Origin: Spirodela intermedia
Taxonomy: Eukaryota; Streptophyta; Magnoliopsida; Alismatales; Araceae
Direction: 5' to 3'
Assembly: GCA_902729315.2 (NCBI GenBank)
Contig: LR746269.1
Location: 10,106,166-10,170,165 of the forward strand
Length of the DNA stretch: 64,000 nucleotides
Position numbers and translations under genes: made by a program. This document shows, one piece after another, positions 1 through 11,176 of this stretch. Within the stretch, counting starts at the first letter, position 1, and the number at the start of each line of letters is the position of its first letter. The notes under the pieces are model-generated. The model was not told where the DNA came from. It did no database searches and was given only the letters and a program-made list of their open reading frames with translations.

Positions 1-2157
1 ACAAGGTAATCGTCATATGAGATCGGTACTAAGAAGGCTCGTGTGGTGCTTTGTGGTATACTTGCCTTCGGCGACATGTGCTAACAATGTGGCCCAAGAT
101 AGCACAATGTGTGCAGAAATATGGTAATCTCTCATAAATGATAGGCTGATAAAGCTCATCATCTCCACTACATATAACGAGAGTCCTCTGTAGAGGGCCA
201 TTAGGTCCACCTATATACAAACTCGTCGTATCTGGCTGGTTGAACATTTTTATGCAGGTCAAGGTATATGAATGTTCCCACCATTTGCCAAAGACTCAAG
301 TGCCTTTGGCGTAAATAAATGGGCAGGTAGGCCAAGGAAGCCCACCCATAATGGAACCACATGAGACTGATGTGCTCGATACCTATGTGGTGCGTGGTGT
401 CCATCTGTGGGTATGGAGGGTAGACTCCCCTATTGTCCAAGTGGGTGGCTCCATGCTCGGCGATAATTTGCTTCTAGCTCAAAGCGGATATATATGCTAC
501 GATAGTCTCGAGCTCCGATGGAGACTTCGGCCCTGAAAATTTCAAGTGCTAAGTAAATCTTCTCTATGTCACCTATGGTTGGTCATTTCGTAGTGAAACG
601 ACCAACTAAGGTATATTGGAATGTGGCTGCCATCTAGGAGACCTCCTCATAAGTAAAAGCTATTGTCCTCTTCCCATCATCCTCGCTATAGCTTCGTACT
701 AGGATAGTGGTATCATAGAATGGGAATAGTACTGGCGGCGGTTCTTGTGATATCACGATGCATGTGGAGGGACAGGGGTCTAGACACTCGTTAGCCCATG
801 ATAAATGTCCATGGGCATAGTGGGTTTGGCCTATGGGGCACAATAGAGTCTAGCCCACTAGGTGTAGATATATTGTGCCCAAGGGATGTGTTTGGGGCCA
901 ATATTGAGGTCTCAACTAGTGCTGGAATCCTAGTTGGTTCGAGAGGCTTGGTGCGAGAGAGCCTAAGGGCCCCTATAGGTAAAGGTAAAACCGGCTCAAT
1001 TTGTTGACTCGGGGTAGGCCTAGAGGATGTGGCGAGGGTGGGCGTAAAAGTCGGCGTCCTATCTTCTTTTGGGCGTAGGCTTTGCCTTAGTTGGGCAAGA
1101 GCTTGGACTGGTGCAGCTGAGCGGTGCTCGGGCTCGGCACAGGCCACAGGCCTAGGCGGTGCGTCTGAGCGGCGCAGCCTGGCTGGGCTGGGTCGGCATA
1201 GCAGGCTAAAGCGGCCTCGAGATGGCGCTACAGGCGGCTCAGCTCTAGCCACCTTGCGAGGCTCGCAAGCAGCGCAGCAGTGCCCGTGGCGGGCTCGACG
1301 CGTGATGGCGTAGGGTTCCGTGCGATGCCATCGTCGCGGTGTTTGGCGTTGATGGCGTCGATGGCGTCCCAGCCGAGGCATCGGCGATCGCAAAAGTTGC
1401 GGCACCTTTATGCCCGTGATCCCCTCTGTTGATCTCAAGATCAGCGGTTGGATCAAGTTGGCCGTTATGGCCGTGACCGTCCGGCGGTGCCTCGATAGCG
1501 GCTGTTGAGGCCTTTATAGCGGCTGATTCCGACCATTGATCATACGATCTATGGTTAGATCGAAGGTGGCCTCTTCGCTGCCGTCGCCTGCACTGGAAGG
1601 AGAGTAGGCGGCGTCCTGCTGTCCCCTCCGATTCGGGCCTCGGGAAGGCGCCCGGCTGATGTCGAATCACGGGCGTCCGTGGTTCGACCGTTCAGCTCAT
1701 TTACGGCCGTCTCCTCGGTCACATAAACGGCGGAGAGGCGAGGAGGCTGTTACGCCACATGTCGGCCTTGTTCGCTTCGCATTACGTCGGGCAAGGGCGG
1801 CGGAGGTCACCGATGAAATCTATGAGCTACTCATCAGCTAAGCATCAAATAAAATTGATATAGAAGAAAATGGTAAGCGAGGCAAATACAATTCTATTGA
1901 ACTAAAAATAATGAAATTTCACCCGTCAATAGAAAGATATTACCTTTGGAGTGAACTTTCGGAAGTTTACCTTAGCGATGAGAAATTGCGAAACAAAGGC
2001 TTTAATCCACCGTTTTCGATGCGTAATAGCTCGAAACCGATAGTTGTTGGCCTTCGAATCGAATGGAAAAAGTTTCAGCGTGATCGAGGTCACATAAAGG
2101 AGATCTCACCATTTGCACTGATCATGAGGAGAGAGCTCTCATGAGGAGAGAAAAAAG
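1..2157 (-). mobile_element. LINE-B copy 1, 5' part (non-LTR retrotransposon, L1 type)
   Basis: Antisense LINE entering from the left edge. Only the 5' UTR and ORF1, up to and past the zinc knuckle, lie in the window. The 5' UTR (about 1,835-2,157) is homologous to that of LINE-A, with a shared block around 2,040-2,110, so A and B are sister families. Its 5' end abuts TTTAGGG at 2,158 with nothing between. The missing 3' part can be seen in the equivalent LINE-B copies at 27,881-35,526 and 37,951-43,682. Confidence 0.9.
29..1834 (-). pseudogene. LINE-B ORF1 (gag-like, zinc knuckle), broken
   Basis: ORF1 of plant L1 elements encodes an RNA-binding protein that coats the element RNA. Here the frame is split into several pieces: 1,245-1,670 and 791-1,456 (Arg/Ser/Pro-rich, basic N-terminal half), 634-843 and 201-440 (DUF4283-like core, with FHYGWASLAYLPIYLRQRH), and 29-262. 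The last piece holds a CCHC knuckle CTHCAILGHIVSTC at 74-115 (CX2CX4HX4C). The start is placed by homology with LINE-A at the ATG on 1,832-1,834, but that frame hits a stop after four codons (MSSS*) in all three module copies. The true start may lie downstream. The protein is not intact here. The equivalent region at 42,228-43,310 is open for 360 residues. Confidence 0.8.
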
Positions 2158-2213
2158 TTTAGGGTTTAGGGTTTAGGGTTTAGGGTTTAGGATTTAAGGT
2201 TTAGGGTTTAGGG
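2158..2213 (+). repeat. Interstitial telomere tract, 8 units, between LINE-A and LINE-B
   Basis: Eight heptamers, TTTAGGG except unit 5 (TTTAGGA) and unit 6 (TTTAAGG). The same two variants sit at the same places at 27,825-27,880 (inverted) and 43,683-43,738. The tract lies between the 5' end of LINE-B and the oligo-T (antisense oligo-A) end of LINE-A. Confidence 0.97.
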
Positions 2214-2499
2214 TTTTTCAATAAATGAAAATTCGATTATATTGATGTTGAGATAATGTTTATCCTTAGGCTTCATACATAAGATCTAGGGAAGACAAGA
2301 GATAGCTCAATTTGAAAAGTGGTAAGTGAAAGATGAAGTGGTAGATGCGGTCGTGGTTGATCATCTCGGTTGAAATTGTTGCGAAATCCTCGATTCACGG
2401 TGAGAGGATAAATGTGTGGTTGTGGTGCTACGTGCGCCAAGTCGTGTGCTGGCTGGGGGTTAAAGCGATCCGCCACTATCGAGCGGTCTTTGTGTTCGC

Positions 2500-5400
2500 C
2501 ATATACGAAGTGATGGCATAGCGATCTGCTCCAAGCGATGTCGACCTCGAGCTTGGTGGCATCTCTTGCCAAGAAGAGAATACAAAGCACAAACAAGTGT
2601 ATAACACATGTGTAGCAAGTGCGTCTGTTATGCAGTTCCTTTCTCGTAGCGGTGTGTAATGGCGGTGATCTTTGCTCTACAACACATGATGTCGATCCAA
2701 GTACTCGAAGCCGCCAATGTGAACAAGAACCTGCACATAGCATCTGAACAAGCACTCGTGAGTCGATTCTACGGCGATATCATGGAGATTGTGTTCCTCG
2801 CAGAGGAGCAAACCGTCACATATCACCATAACCTCTGCTGTAGTGTTAGTTTGAATGTTATAAAAATAAGAAAAGGCAAAGATAATACTCCCGTATGATC
2901 ACGTAAGATGCCTCCTCCTCCTACAAGTCCGAGGTTCCCTCGGGCTGCTCCATCGACGTTCAACTTTAGGTGTCCAACTAGCGGCAATCTCCATCGAGGC
3001 GACACGAGTGGAGATTTCTATATGCGTAGGCATGGCTTGGACTCCTCAGGTCCTAAGGGCCTCCGATTGAGGCTGAACATGTCGCTGCGACACCAAAGGA
3101 TGGGTACTTCTCAACCATTGTGTGGCGTGTCTCATGATCTCAGTGCGCGTATCTATTGACCCGCAAAATAAGAGATTTTGTCCCTTCCATATCTCCCATA
3201 ACATATATGCTAAGGAAATACGTAGGTAGGGGCTGCCCTAGAGCTTTGTGGCGAATCAAAGACTTTCTGAAAATCTCTAGGGGTGTAAGAGATGGAGAAA
3301 TATGAAATGCTGGGGACCAATTCAATAAGAGTTGGTTCCAACATTCGTAACAATAACACTATGAAAAAATAAGTGGCCCATAATTTCATTACTCGGAGTG
3401 ATGGGACAACAATGACACTTAGAGCAGATGTTATGTCTGTGATGGACATACGATCATTTGTAGGAAGTCAGCGGTGTATCAATTTTCACATAAAAAAGAG
3501 ACTAGAGTGCGATAGCGAGGTGCCAAATGAGATCTCCTCAAAACTGTTTTTGGGCGATTTCTAAAGTAATTCTAAGAAGAACTACAAGAAAAACGTCCAT
3601 CTAAGGTAAGAGTCAGATCAGATGATCATCACTAGGGCCCAACTCTATTACTTGAGATCTCTAGTAATAAATCTAATGAGAGTTCGTGGCTCTCAAGGAA
3701 TACATTAGTATCTCCATCAAGAAGCTGAGCCATTGTAAGAGCGAGGCCAAGATGGCATAAAAGAGGTAGAGGAGGCCAAGGGAGTATTTGCATGCCAAGT
3801 GTTATACCAAGCAGATAGTGCCTCGTCCCACTCGCCATCGAATTAAAGGCCTCATCTACAACCAATGTCTTTGTCAATCTGCCCATTGCTTTCCTCCTTT
3901 TTAGTGGTAAGTTGGCTAGCCCAATTCCGTATTTGGCGATACAAAGGTCCTAAGGGTGATCTCGTCGTCCTCATCTACCATACGAGTTTCTTCGAAGCAT
4001 ATCGAGGATGTCCTCGAGGCGTCTAATCCCTAGGCCACCCTCGTCCATCGGTCGACATGCTTTTTCCTAAGAAACTTCGGCGTTGAGGATGAGGCTCGTC
4101 GAGTTGACCATCGGAGGAAGGAGGTACAAATCCGCCTCAGATCGTAAGATAGTGTCCGGTACCCCATGTACCACAAGTAAGTGCAAGGGCATACTCATGA
4201 GGACATGGCGTATCAATTGGATCGTCCTTTGAAGATAGAAGCTGAAGCTTCCACTGTCAAGTTTCTTCCTCAACTTACAAAAGGGAATCAAAGTAATGAA
4301 CCCTAGTGCATCCGAAGAAGATGGGGCATCCAAGGTAATCAAAGGGTAGATGACCATGCGAGAACCTGTTAGGTTTTGTATGCGTCGTATGATACTAATG
4401 GTGGCAGAAGATGTAACCATAAAGCTACTCTTGAGGCATTGACAAGTTGACATGGCCCTTCGTAGCTCGAGATGATAGTCATGAGTCCCTTGATGAATGC
4501 TTCACACCCATTAAGGAAAAGTATCGCATCATCAGCAAACAAAGAATGCGATATGATCAGGCAACCCCTCTTGAATGATATGGTTGGATAAGCCCGTGTC
4601 ACGCTCGGGAGAGGTTCGACTAAGGACTTCTTCAACCAATATGAAGAGAGTGGGTGATAGGGATCACCTGCCATAACCCTCTCGTGGCTGTGAAGAGAGG
4701 TATAGAAGTGCTGTTCACCAATAGGGAGAAATGGTTCTCCCTAATGCATGCATTGACCAGGTCAATAAACTTCGTCGATGAATCCAAAGCGTCGAAGCAC
4801 TTGCCGGGAAATTCCACTCGATCCTATCAAAAGCCTTTTCCATGTCTAATTTGATGATGACATTAGAACCACGGATGTCTGGTCAAGGATTGTGCTAGTT
4901 TATGAACTAACATGATGTTATCATGAATGTGCGTCCCTTAACAAATCCGCCTTCTCGGAGATATGAGCCTATCAAGAAAAATACTCGATCGTGCTGTAAT
5001 GATCTTGGATACAACTTTATAACACACATTACAAAGACTGATGGGCTGAAAATCTCTGAAAGAAGTTGGGTTGACCACCTTTGGTATGAGTGCAATAAAG
5101 GTGGCCTTCCAACTTCGTGGGAAGACTTTGTGGCGAAGAATTCTTTGATGGCATGAACTAAATCAGTTCGGCGATGTCCCAACATATTGAATAGAAATCC
5201 TTTGGAAAACCATCAGGCCTAGGTGCTCGGTTTCTACTCATTGAGAAGATCACATCATAATAGAATCGATGAGAGTATATCCTCGAGAGATCTCAATCGG
5301 CTGGGAAGAAAGAAGTGCGAAAGTATGTAATTCCTGCCTCTTGCATACGAGATGTGTCTGATCATACATCTCTAGAAGAGATGTATAATCGAGCGAGATC

Positions 5401-6470
5401 GGTGTCGATCGAGGCATGAAAAGCGTGTGTTCCTATCACCCTCGTAGCCACTAGATGCGTGATTTTTGGAGATAATATATCTCCTATCATCGTGCAGCCT
5501 CTTCTAGTTGCTCACTCACTCGAACTCGTCTCGCCCAAGTGTGCGTCAGTCCATTGAGCCCAATTGTCTCGACCCCAGCTAGCTCCTTCTTCAACTCTTC
5601 TACCTAGGTGTGGATATTCCCGTATACATGCCGGTTCCACCATTTAAGGTGAAGTTTGAGATTCCTTAATTTGTAACGAGGTTCTCCATATGAGAGTTTG
5701 AGATATCTCCATGCCAATGACTCCGCGAAGCTTTGGAAGCCTTCATGTCGAGTCCACATATTTTGAAACCTAAAAGGAGGTCTAGGGTACTAGCTCTCAA
5801 GTCGGGGAGAATAAGAATCGTGTGATTTGACCTATAGCGAGGTAGGAGTGTGACTAATATGGGACATTGCACTATTGCAATGTTATTAGTGAAGCAACGT
5901 CGATCGCTCATATATCCTTGCCTCCTTGTCTCTCGTTGCACCACGTCCAGACCTTGCCAAAAGTAGGAGGTTCAATGAGGGCCGCGAAAAATAAAATCAT
6001 TGAGCGTCTCCATGTGGCGGGCCGAGGACCTGTCCCCCTTGGCGTTCGTGATTCTACATACAGTTGAAATCTCCGACTACGAACCAAGGAGAATCAACTA
6101 GTATAGGATAATCCATATATTGTACTAGGTCTTCCTAAAGAGTCTCACGATCTTGGTGTCTATGTGAAGCATAAGCGTGAGAATATAAGCTCTTGACCAG
6201 AGCCTAGTACCCTCATCGTAACATGTTGTGGCCCCTCAACTAATAGTTGTAGAGAATATGATCTCTTCGAACAACCAGATGTGGTTAGTAGGGTTAGAAT
6301 GAAAGTGATCTATACCTATGCGTCTAAGTAATGGGTGAATGTGATCTGATGGTATCATAGGTTCAATAAGCTCGACAAGGCCTAGTCGGTGCTTATTGAT
6401 GAGTTTAATAATGTGGGACTGTGTTTGAGGTTGCCCAACCCTCGGCAGTTCCAAATAAGGCTAGGTCTCG
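2500..6470 (-). pseudogene. LINE-A ORF2: endonuclease, reverse transcriptase, RNase H (broken)
   Basis: The replication protein of the LINE. The N-terminal APE-type endonuclease starts with an IWNCRGLGN block (about 6,429-6,458). It shows the LIEPM segment near 6,350 and WFVVGDFNC at 6,061-6,090, covering active-site E, D and N positions known in the family. The reverse transcriptase spans about 4,060-5,190, with IIKLDMEKAFDRIEW at 4,813-4,860 (motif A) and FADDAILF around 4,526-4,540 (catalytic motif C). A zf-RVT-like finger, CSKCHCC followed by MGHLFFH, lies at about 3,370-3,450. RNase H shows LNVDGA at 2,947-2,970 and an NCITDALA-like motif near 2,620. At least six frameshifts divide the ORF, so no active enzyme could be read from this copy as given. 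Family membership is certain; the family name is not. Confidence 0.9.
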
Positions 6471-6599
6471 TGACATATGGAGGCGTCGTCGTGAAGTCTT
6501 ATCTACCATCTCATGCGGTATCCTCTCGAAGGTCAATGCGTCAATGGGGAGATCAATGAGGACTCAGATCCAAAGTCCTCAGCACTTTCGATGTAGAGC

Positions 6600-9049
6600 C
6601 TGCTAGTGTCCTCCATTGAAGAGGAAAGAGATTACTCGGCGATTCATCGAGCATTCTCCCCTGCTAGGGCTCTCACGTTCCCTCGAGCTCTCTAAGGGTG
6701 TGCTCAATGGTGGATCTAGAGGTTGGGGTGGCAGGGAGGAAGAAAGAGAAGAAGGAGGATCGGATAGGGATGTACCTAGTGGGCTTCTATCGAAGACCCG
6801 ATCAGGTGATGGAGGGTGGGAGGGTGGGTGAGGTGTGGTGTGGGAGGGAAGACCTAGGTGATGGGGAGCTAATAGGTAATGAAAGATGTGTGAGTGTAGA
6901 AGGTCTAGCGGATGGAGGGAGCTAGTTGGTGATAGAGAGGTAGTAAGAGCTAAAGGCCTGATGGATGGAGAGGAGCGGGTTAAAGGTGAAGTAGTAGTAG
7001 GCCCCCTATTTGGGGAGTGTCGTCGAACTTCGTGGGCTGATATTGTTCCCTATGATGGGAACATTGTCCGCCTCCTCGATCAAGGTACTTAGAGCCTAAA
7101 AACATTCGATGTCTTGGTGTCTTCCCTTACATTTGGTATGGGGAGTTGGGCCTACTACCATCTTCCTTCCCTTTGGTAGGATGTGGATGCTCGGGAGATA
7201 AGATGTGATACCGATGTAGGTGGGGTTGTTCTCCCAAGACCGGCTGGAGGGACACTAGTCCGGACCAGCGTGGTGAGAGGGAGCACTTGAGAGCTGTATG
7301 GGAGGCGGCTAGGTGTAGTCTTCCTTACCTCAATGATATAATCATCATATGACATAGGTGATAAATAAATCGCATGATAGACTCTAAAGATGACGAGGTG
7401 GTCTTATGTCGACAAGTGTGGATAGTGTGTCCAAACATTGTGCAATGGGTACAAAAATGAGGTAGTCTCTCATATATAAGCTGTTTGATAGATCATCTCA
7501 TCCCCATTCGCACAATGATCATGCACTGGAGGGGCCAAGAGGTCTATCTCTACACATACTGCATAACCTAGGCGGTTAAACATTTTAACACACGGATCTA
7601 GGCGTATAAATGTACCGGCGGCATTAGCCAAAGACTCAAGTGCCTTAGGCGTGAATAAATGTGCTGGTAGACTAGGAAAACCTATCCAAACTGGGATGGA
7701 GTGTGGTTGTTTTCCTCGGGAAAGACCGTCTGTCTATGGGGTCCATCTATATGTATGCATAATGGTATCCTAAATCTCCTATGTGGTCCTACTCCAAGCT
7801 TTCCGATAGTCAGCCTTAAGCTCAAAGCGGATAAAGGCGCTCACGATAATCATGGGCACCGATGACTATCTTACCTTGAAAATGTCTTGGGGCCAAATAG
7901 ATCCTATAAATATCATCTAGGTGGGGACGTTTAGTAGAAGCGCCTTATCAATGAAAATTGGAAGGCCTCTACTAGTTGGGAGACTTCCTTCAAAGAAAAT
8001 GAGACTGTTCTCATTCCCCTTCATCAGTGTAACCCGTGGCGGTATTCCATCAGCATAAGTAGGGTGTAACTTCGGCGTCTCAGTGTATTTTCCACTGTAG
8101 GAGTGGGCTGTTGTCCTACTAGTCGTTGGGCCCAAGACTTGGCTTGGGCCTGGGTGGGCTGGGTTAGCTTGGCGTGGGCTTGAGCAGCTCTGGTTTCAGT
8201 GGTTTGGGCCAATAGGTCTGGGGCCTGGGTGGGCTGTGCTTGGGTGTGCTGGGCCAGCTCGGTCTGGGCCTGATCGGCCTGGACCTGAGCGGTCCGGGCC
8301 TGAGCGGCCTGGGCCGTTGGGTCCTGGGTCGGTGGGGCTTGGGCCGGTGAGGCCTGGGCCGGTTTAGTCTGGGCCGGTGGCTGGATCCTAGAAGCTTTGG
8401 CCTTCAGACCCTTGGGCTGCGCGGTCTTGTCCGGCACGACCGTGCTCCGCGCAACCTCGGCCGGCTGGGCCTGAGACTGAGCCGCCACGGCCAGCATGGC
8501 TTCGGCTACTGCGGCCTGCTCCGGCTCAGCCCTGATCTGGGCCAGGACGCCATGAGCCGGCGCGGTCTGGCCTCCGGTTGTCTGGGTTGCTGCGCCCGCC
8601 CTTTCTGACGCAGATGACGTCATGGGCGTCGAACACGAGAGAACGGCGCCCGCAAAAGTTGCGGCACCGAATCCATTCCGTTGATTTCAATTTCAATGGA
8701 CGGATTTAAGCTCCCGTTGGTGCCCTCCGTGTTAGCTCTCGCTGATGCAAGCACGGACACCGTAACCGAGGAACGGCGTCAGCCGCTTGCGGCACCTTTT
8801 CCTCTAGTGAATCTAGTCCGGTGATCTGTAGATCAACAGTTGAAATAGCAGCGCCGGCTGGCATCGACGCGATCTCTGGGACCGGGGATCTCCAGCCGAC
8901 GGAAAATCCTGACTGTCCGTCATTCGACCGTTCAGGCGATCGACGGTTCTGATTTTCGGACCATTGCCAGGCCCAAAGCATGCTTCTTCCCTCAGTTTCT
9001 CATCGGCCGAACATTGGTCCGCCGATGAAAACGATGATTTACTCATCAA
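6600..9049 (-). pseudogene. LINE-A ORF1 (Ala/Gln-rich, DUF4283-like, zinc knuckle), broken
   Basis: Start chosen at the ATG pair at 9,049 (MMSKSSFSSADQCSADEK), conserved at 21,023. An N-terminal piece runs over 8,706-9,049. The next open piece (8,024-8,623) is strongly Ala/Gln/Pro-rich, built on degenerate GCCCAG-type codon runs. It is followed by MKGNENSLIFFEGSLPTSRG, the beginning of a DUF4283-like domain (about 7,480-8,040), then a CCHC knuckle CTHCTMFGHTIHTC at 7,412-7,453. The tail (about 6,600-7,350) is Ser/Pro-rich. Plant LINE ORF1 proteins bind RNA and assemble the RNP. The frame is broken several times. Confidence 0.85.
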
Positions 9050-9397
9050 CGAAGCATCAAAATAAAATGATCAAGAAGGAAAAGCTGTAAATCAAGAAAA
9101 TACGATTCTACTGATATAAGGATATAATATTTCAGCCAAGTAAATCAGTAGATATTACCCCGAGAATATAACGTTCTGAAAAATACCTCTCGAGGGAGAA
9201 ATCGCGAGACCGAGAGCATCAGTCAACCATTTTCCACGTGTGACGGCTCGACGATGATGCTTTCCGACCTTGCGAATCGAATGAAACAAGTTTCAGCGGG
9301 ATCTGAGGTCAGATGGGAGAGATCTCGCTGTTTGAATGTGACGTTGATGAGAGAAGCTCTCGCGAGGAGAGAGAAAAAGTTGAGCAAATGTGACTGG

Positions 9398-9404
9398 TTT
9401 AGGG
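9398..9404 (+). repeat. Single TTTAGGG between LINE-A and the 5S element
   Basis: One heptamer separates the LINE-A 5' end (reading ACTGG) from the T-run of the 5S-derived element. The same single unit is at 50,905-50,911 and, inverted, at 20,669-20,676. One heptamer alone would be chance, but its position between two element ends in all three copies makes it a telomere remnant. Confidence 0.75.
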
Positions 9405-9989
9405 TTTTTTTTTCGATAATTGTCTTGGGCTGAACTTCTCAAGAGGTCACCCATCCTGATACTTCACACGCCTAATCACTTTGGTGCCTCTCAGGCACAT
9501 TCTTTGGAGATAGATGCCACTTGTGCCTCTCGACATCGTGGCAGGGTGACTCTCAGCACGTTCTTTGGAGCTAGGGGCATCTTGGCATGGTGAGATGAAT
9601 GCCATATATATGCCTCTCGGCATAGTAAGATGAATACTACATATGACTCTCGGCATAGTGAGATGAATACCACATATGCCTCTCGGCATGGTTGCAAGAT
9701 GGCCTCTCAGCACATTCTTCAAAGCTGGAAGCATTTTGGCATGGTGAGATAGATGCCACATATACCTTTTGGCATAATGGCAAGGGTGCCTCTCGGCACA
9801 TGCTTGATGCTCAAGACATCTTGACATGGTGACAGAGGGTTCATAACACGTGCTGGGCAGCACAATCATACATCAGTGCCTTTCAGCACATGCAAAGCAA
9901 GCGCCTCTAGCGCATGCACACATAATCGGGGACTTCCTAGAGGTCACCAATCTAGAGACTGCTCCCACCCGAGCACGCTCAACTTCAGG
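9405..9989 (-). mobile_element. 5S rRNA-derived retroposon, copy 1
   Basis: Antisense element of about 585 bp with nine A's at its sense 3' end (9,405-9,413), bounded by TTTAGGG on both sides. The sense 5' end (about 9,930-9,989) resembles the 3' half of plant 5S rRNA from the A-box region through the C-box (GGTGACCTCTCTAGGAAGT). A second 5S-like C-box (GGATGGGTGACCTCTTGAGA) lies just before the A-tail (about 9,440-9,470). Between them are imperfect 84-bp tandem units rich in short hairpins, for example ATGCCGAGAGGCAT (9,610-9,623 and 9,676-9,689). No ORF. The A-tail suggests mobilisation by LINE machinery; Pol III transcription is an inference from the internal-promoter similarity. Confidence 0.8.
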
Positions 9990-10045
9990 TTTAGGGTTTA
10001 GGGTTTAGGGTTTAGGGTTTAGGGTTTAGGGTTTAGGGTTTAGGG
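9990..10045 (+). repeat. Interstitial telomere tract, 8 units, between the 5S element and LINE-E
   Basis: Eight uninterrupted TTTAGGG units followed by the T-run of LINE-E. Copy 3 has seven units here (51,491-51,539). The inverted copy has about thirteen, most of them hexamers (20,006-20,090). Confidence 0.97.
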
Positions 10046-10053
10046 TTTTTTTT

Positions 10054-11100
10054 AAGAAGAAGAAATTTGATTGAGTGATAAAAGTTTGACCTCATTCGAG
10101 GTTACATAAGTGGGATCTCATTAGCACAAGGGCGAGGATGACATGAAGAATGAAAGACCTCTTTTGAAGAGGGATGTGATGATCTTGGAGATAGACTCCA
10201 TGGCGTTCATCATATTTGAGGAAGGTGATTGATTTGCAGTGGGTTGAAAAAGCCTTTGAGTTCATGAAAGTTGGAAGATCTGCTCAACAGGAGTAGGGCG
10301 AGAGCTCCATGTTGTGCGCCATGCAATGTTCACGCAAGACAAGAGTTTGCTGCAGTAAGTGGTTCTAAGAGATAAATACATTGATATAAAGTGGTGAGAA
10401 AAGAGTGATTAGGGCAGTGAGGAGGATAGAACTATGCTGAAGCATGACAATAAGCCCAAATATGAACTTGCCTTGCTAGTGTTGCAGCGCCTAATCCCTC
10501 GGCCAAGATCTTGTTAGTATCATCGGTTGCGTACTTCCTCTAAGTAGGTAAAGGACCTTTCACCCCACGAGGAATGACTTGGTCTCTGGTTCTAACTCTT
10601 TTCTTTTCTCTTATTCTCTCTCTCTTCTTTCTCTCTCCTTGAGGGCCTCTTCTTTTACCCTCCACTAATGCCCATTATTTGGTGTACATTAGGCTAGTGA
10701 TTAAGGGAAGGGAAAAAGGTTGCCCTTTTTTTTTAGGGCCCTTTCCCTCACCCTCCACTAATTGTCTATGATGGGCTAGTGATTAGGGAAAAGTAGGCTG
10801 TCTTTTTTTTTTTCCTAGAGAGAGAAAGGAGGGAGAAAGAAATAGAGAATCGAGAGAGAGAGAGAGAGAGAGGGTCAATCCTATGGATATAGATCTTTAC
10901 CTTCTCATGGGTTCAAGCTGGCTGATGGTACTAATAAGATCTTGAGAGAGGTGCTAGGTTGCGATTCACAACTAGTTTGGCAGATCGATGTGCTATAGAC
11001 CTATAGTTCAAAAGTGGGCGATGCCAACATATCTGATAGTTCTATGTCCTCACTACTTAAGCATGATAGATAGTAGATGTGATGTGATTATGAGGAGAGT
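10054..11100 (-). repeat. LINE-E 3' region: inverted-repeat 3' UTR with CT/GA tracts
   Basis: About 1 kb without coding potential between RNase H and the oligo-A tail. It contains a GA microsatellite (about 10,846-10,872), a CT-rich tract (about 10,590-10,640), and two direct modules of roughly 90 bp that begin CCCTCCACTAAT and contain GGCTAGTGATTA. The outer parts are imperfect inverted copies of one another: the AAGATCTTGTTAGTATCAT and AAGATCTTGAGAGAGGTGC blocks lie in opposite orientation. LINE-B at 35,526 ends at the point equivalent to the middle of this structure. Confidence 0.7.
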
Positions 11101-11176
11101 AATGATTGGAAGTAATGTACAGTGGATTCTGATGTGCCTTGTTGTCCGTGTTGTCTTTGTATCTCCATTGTGGTCT

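Larger units (their letters stand above)
2214..9397 (-). mobile_element. LINE-A copy 1, complete length (about 7.2 kb)
   Basis: Antisense L1-type LINE spanning from a short oligo-T (2,214-2,218; the oligo-A tail on the sense strand) to a 5' end at 9,397 next to a single TTTAGGG. Sense order is 5' UTR (9,050-9,397), ORF1 (about 6,600-9,049), ORF2 (about 2,500-6,470) and 3' UTR (2,214-2,500). All domains of a plant LINE are recognisable, but both ORFs carry several frameshifts. The same element is present at 20,677-27,824 and 43,739-50,904. No target-site duplication other than telomere repeats is visible. Confidence 0.93.

Noticed and set aside
1029-1313. Plus-strand frame of 94 codons rich in Gly/Arg/Ala
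   Set aside because: It is the reverse-strand shadow of the GC-rich LINE-B ORF1, is not conserved in frame between module copies, and has no known domain.
9500-9860. Possible CRISPR-like array
   Set aside because: The units are adjacent imperfect 84-bp repeats without unique spacers, in a plant subtelomere, inside an A-tailed 5S-derived element.
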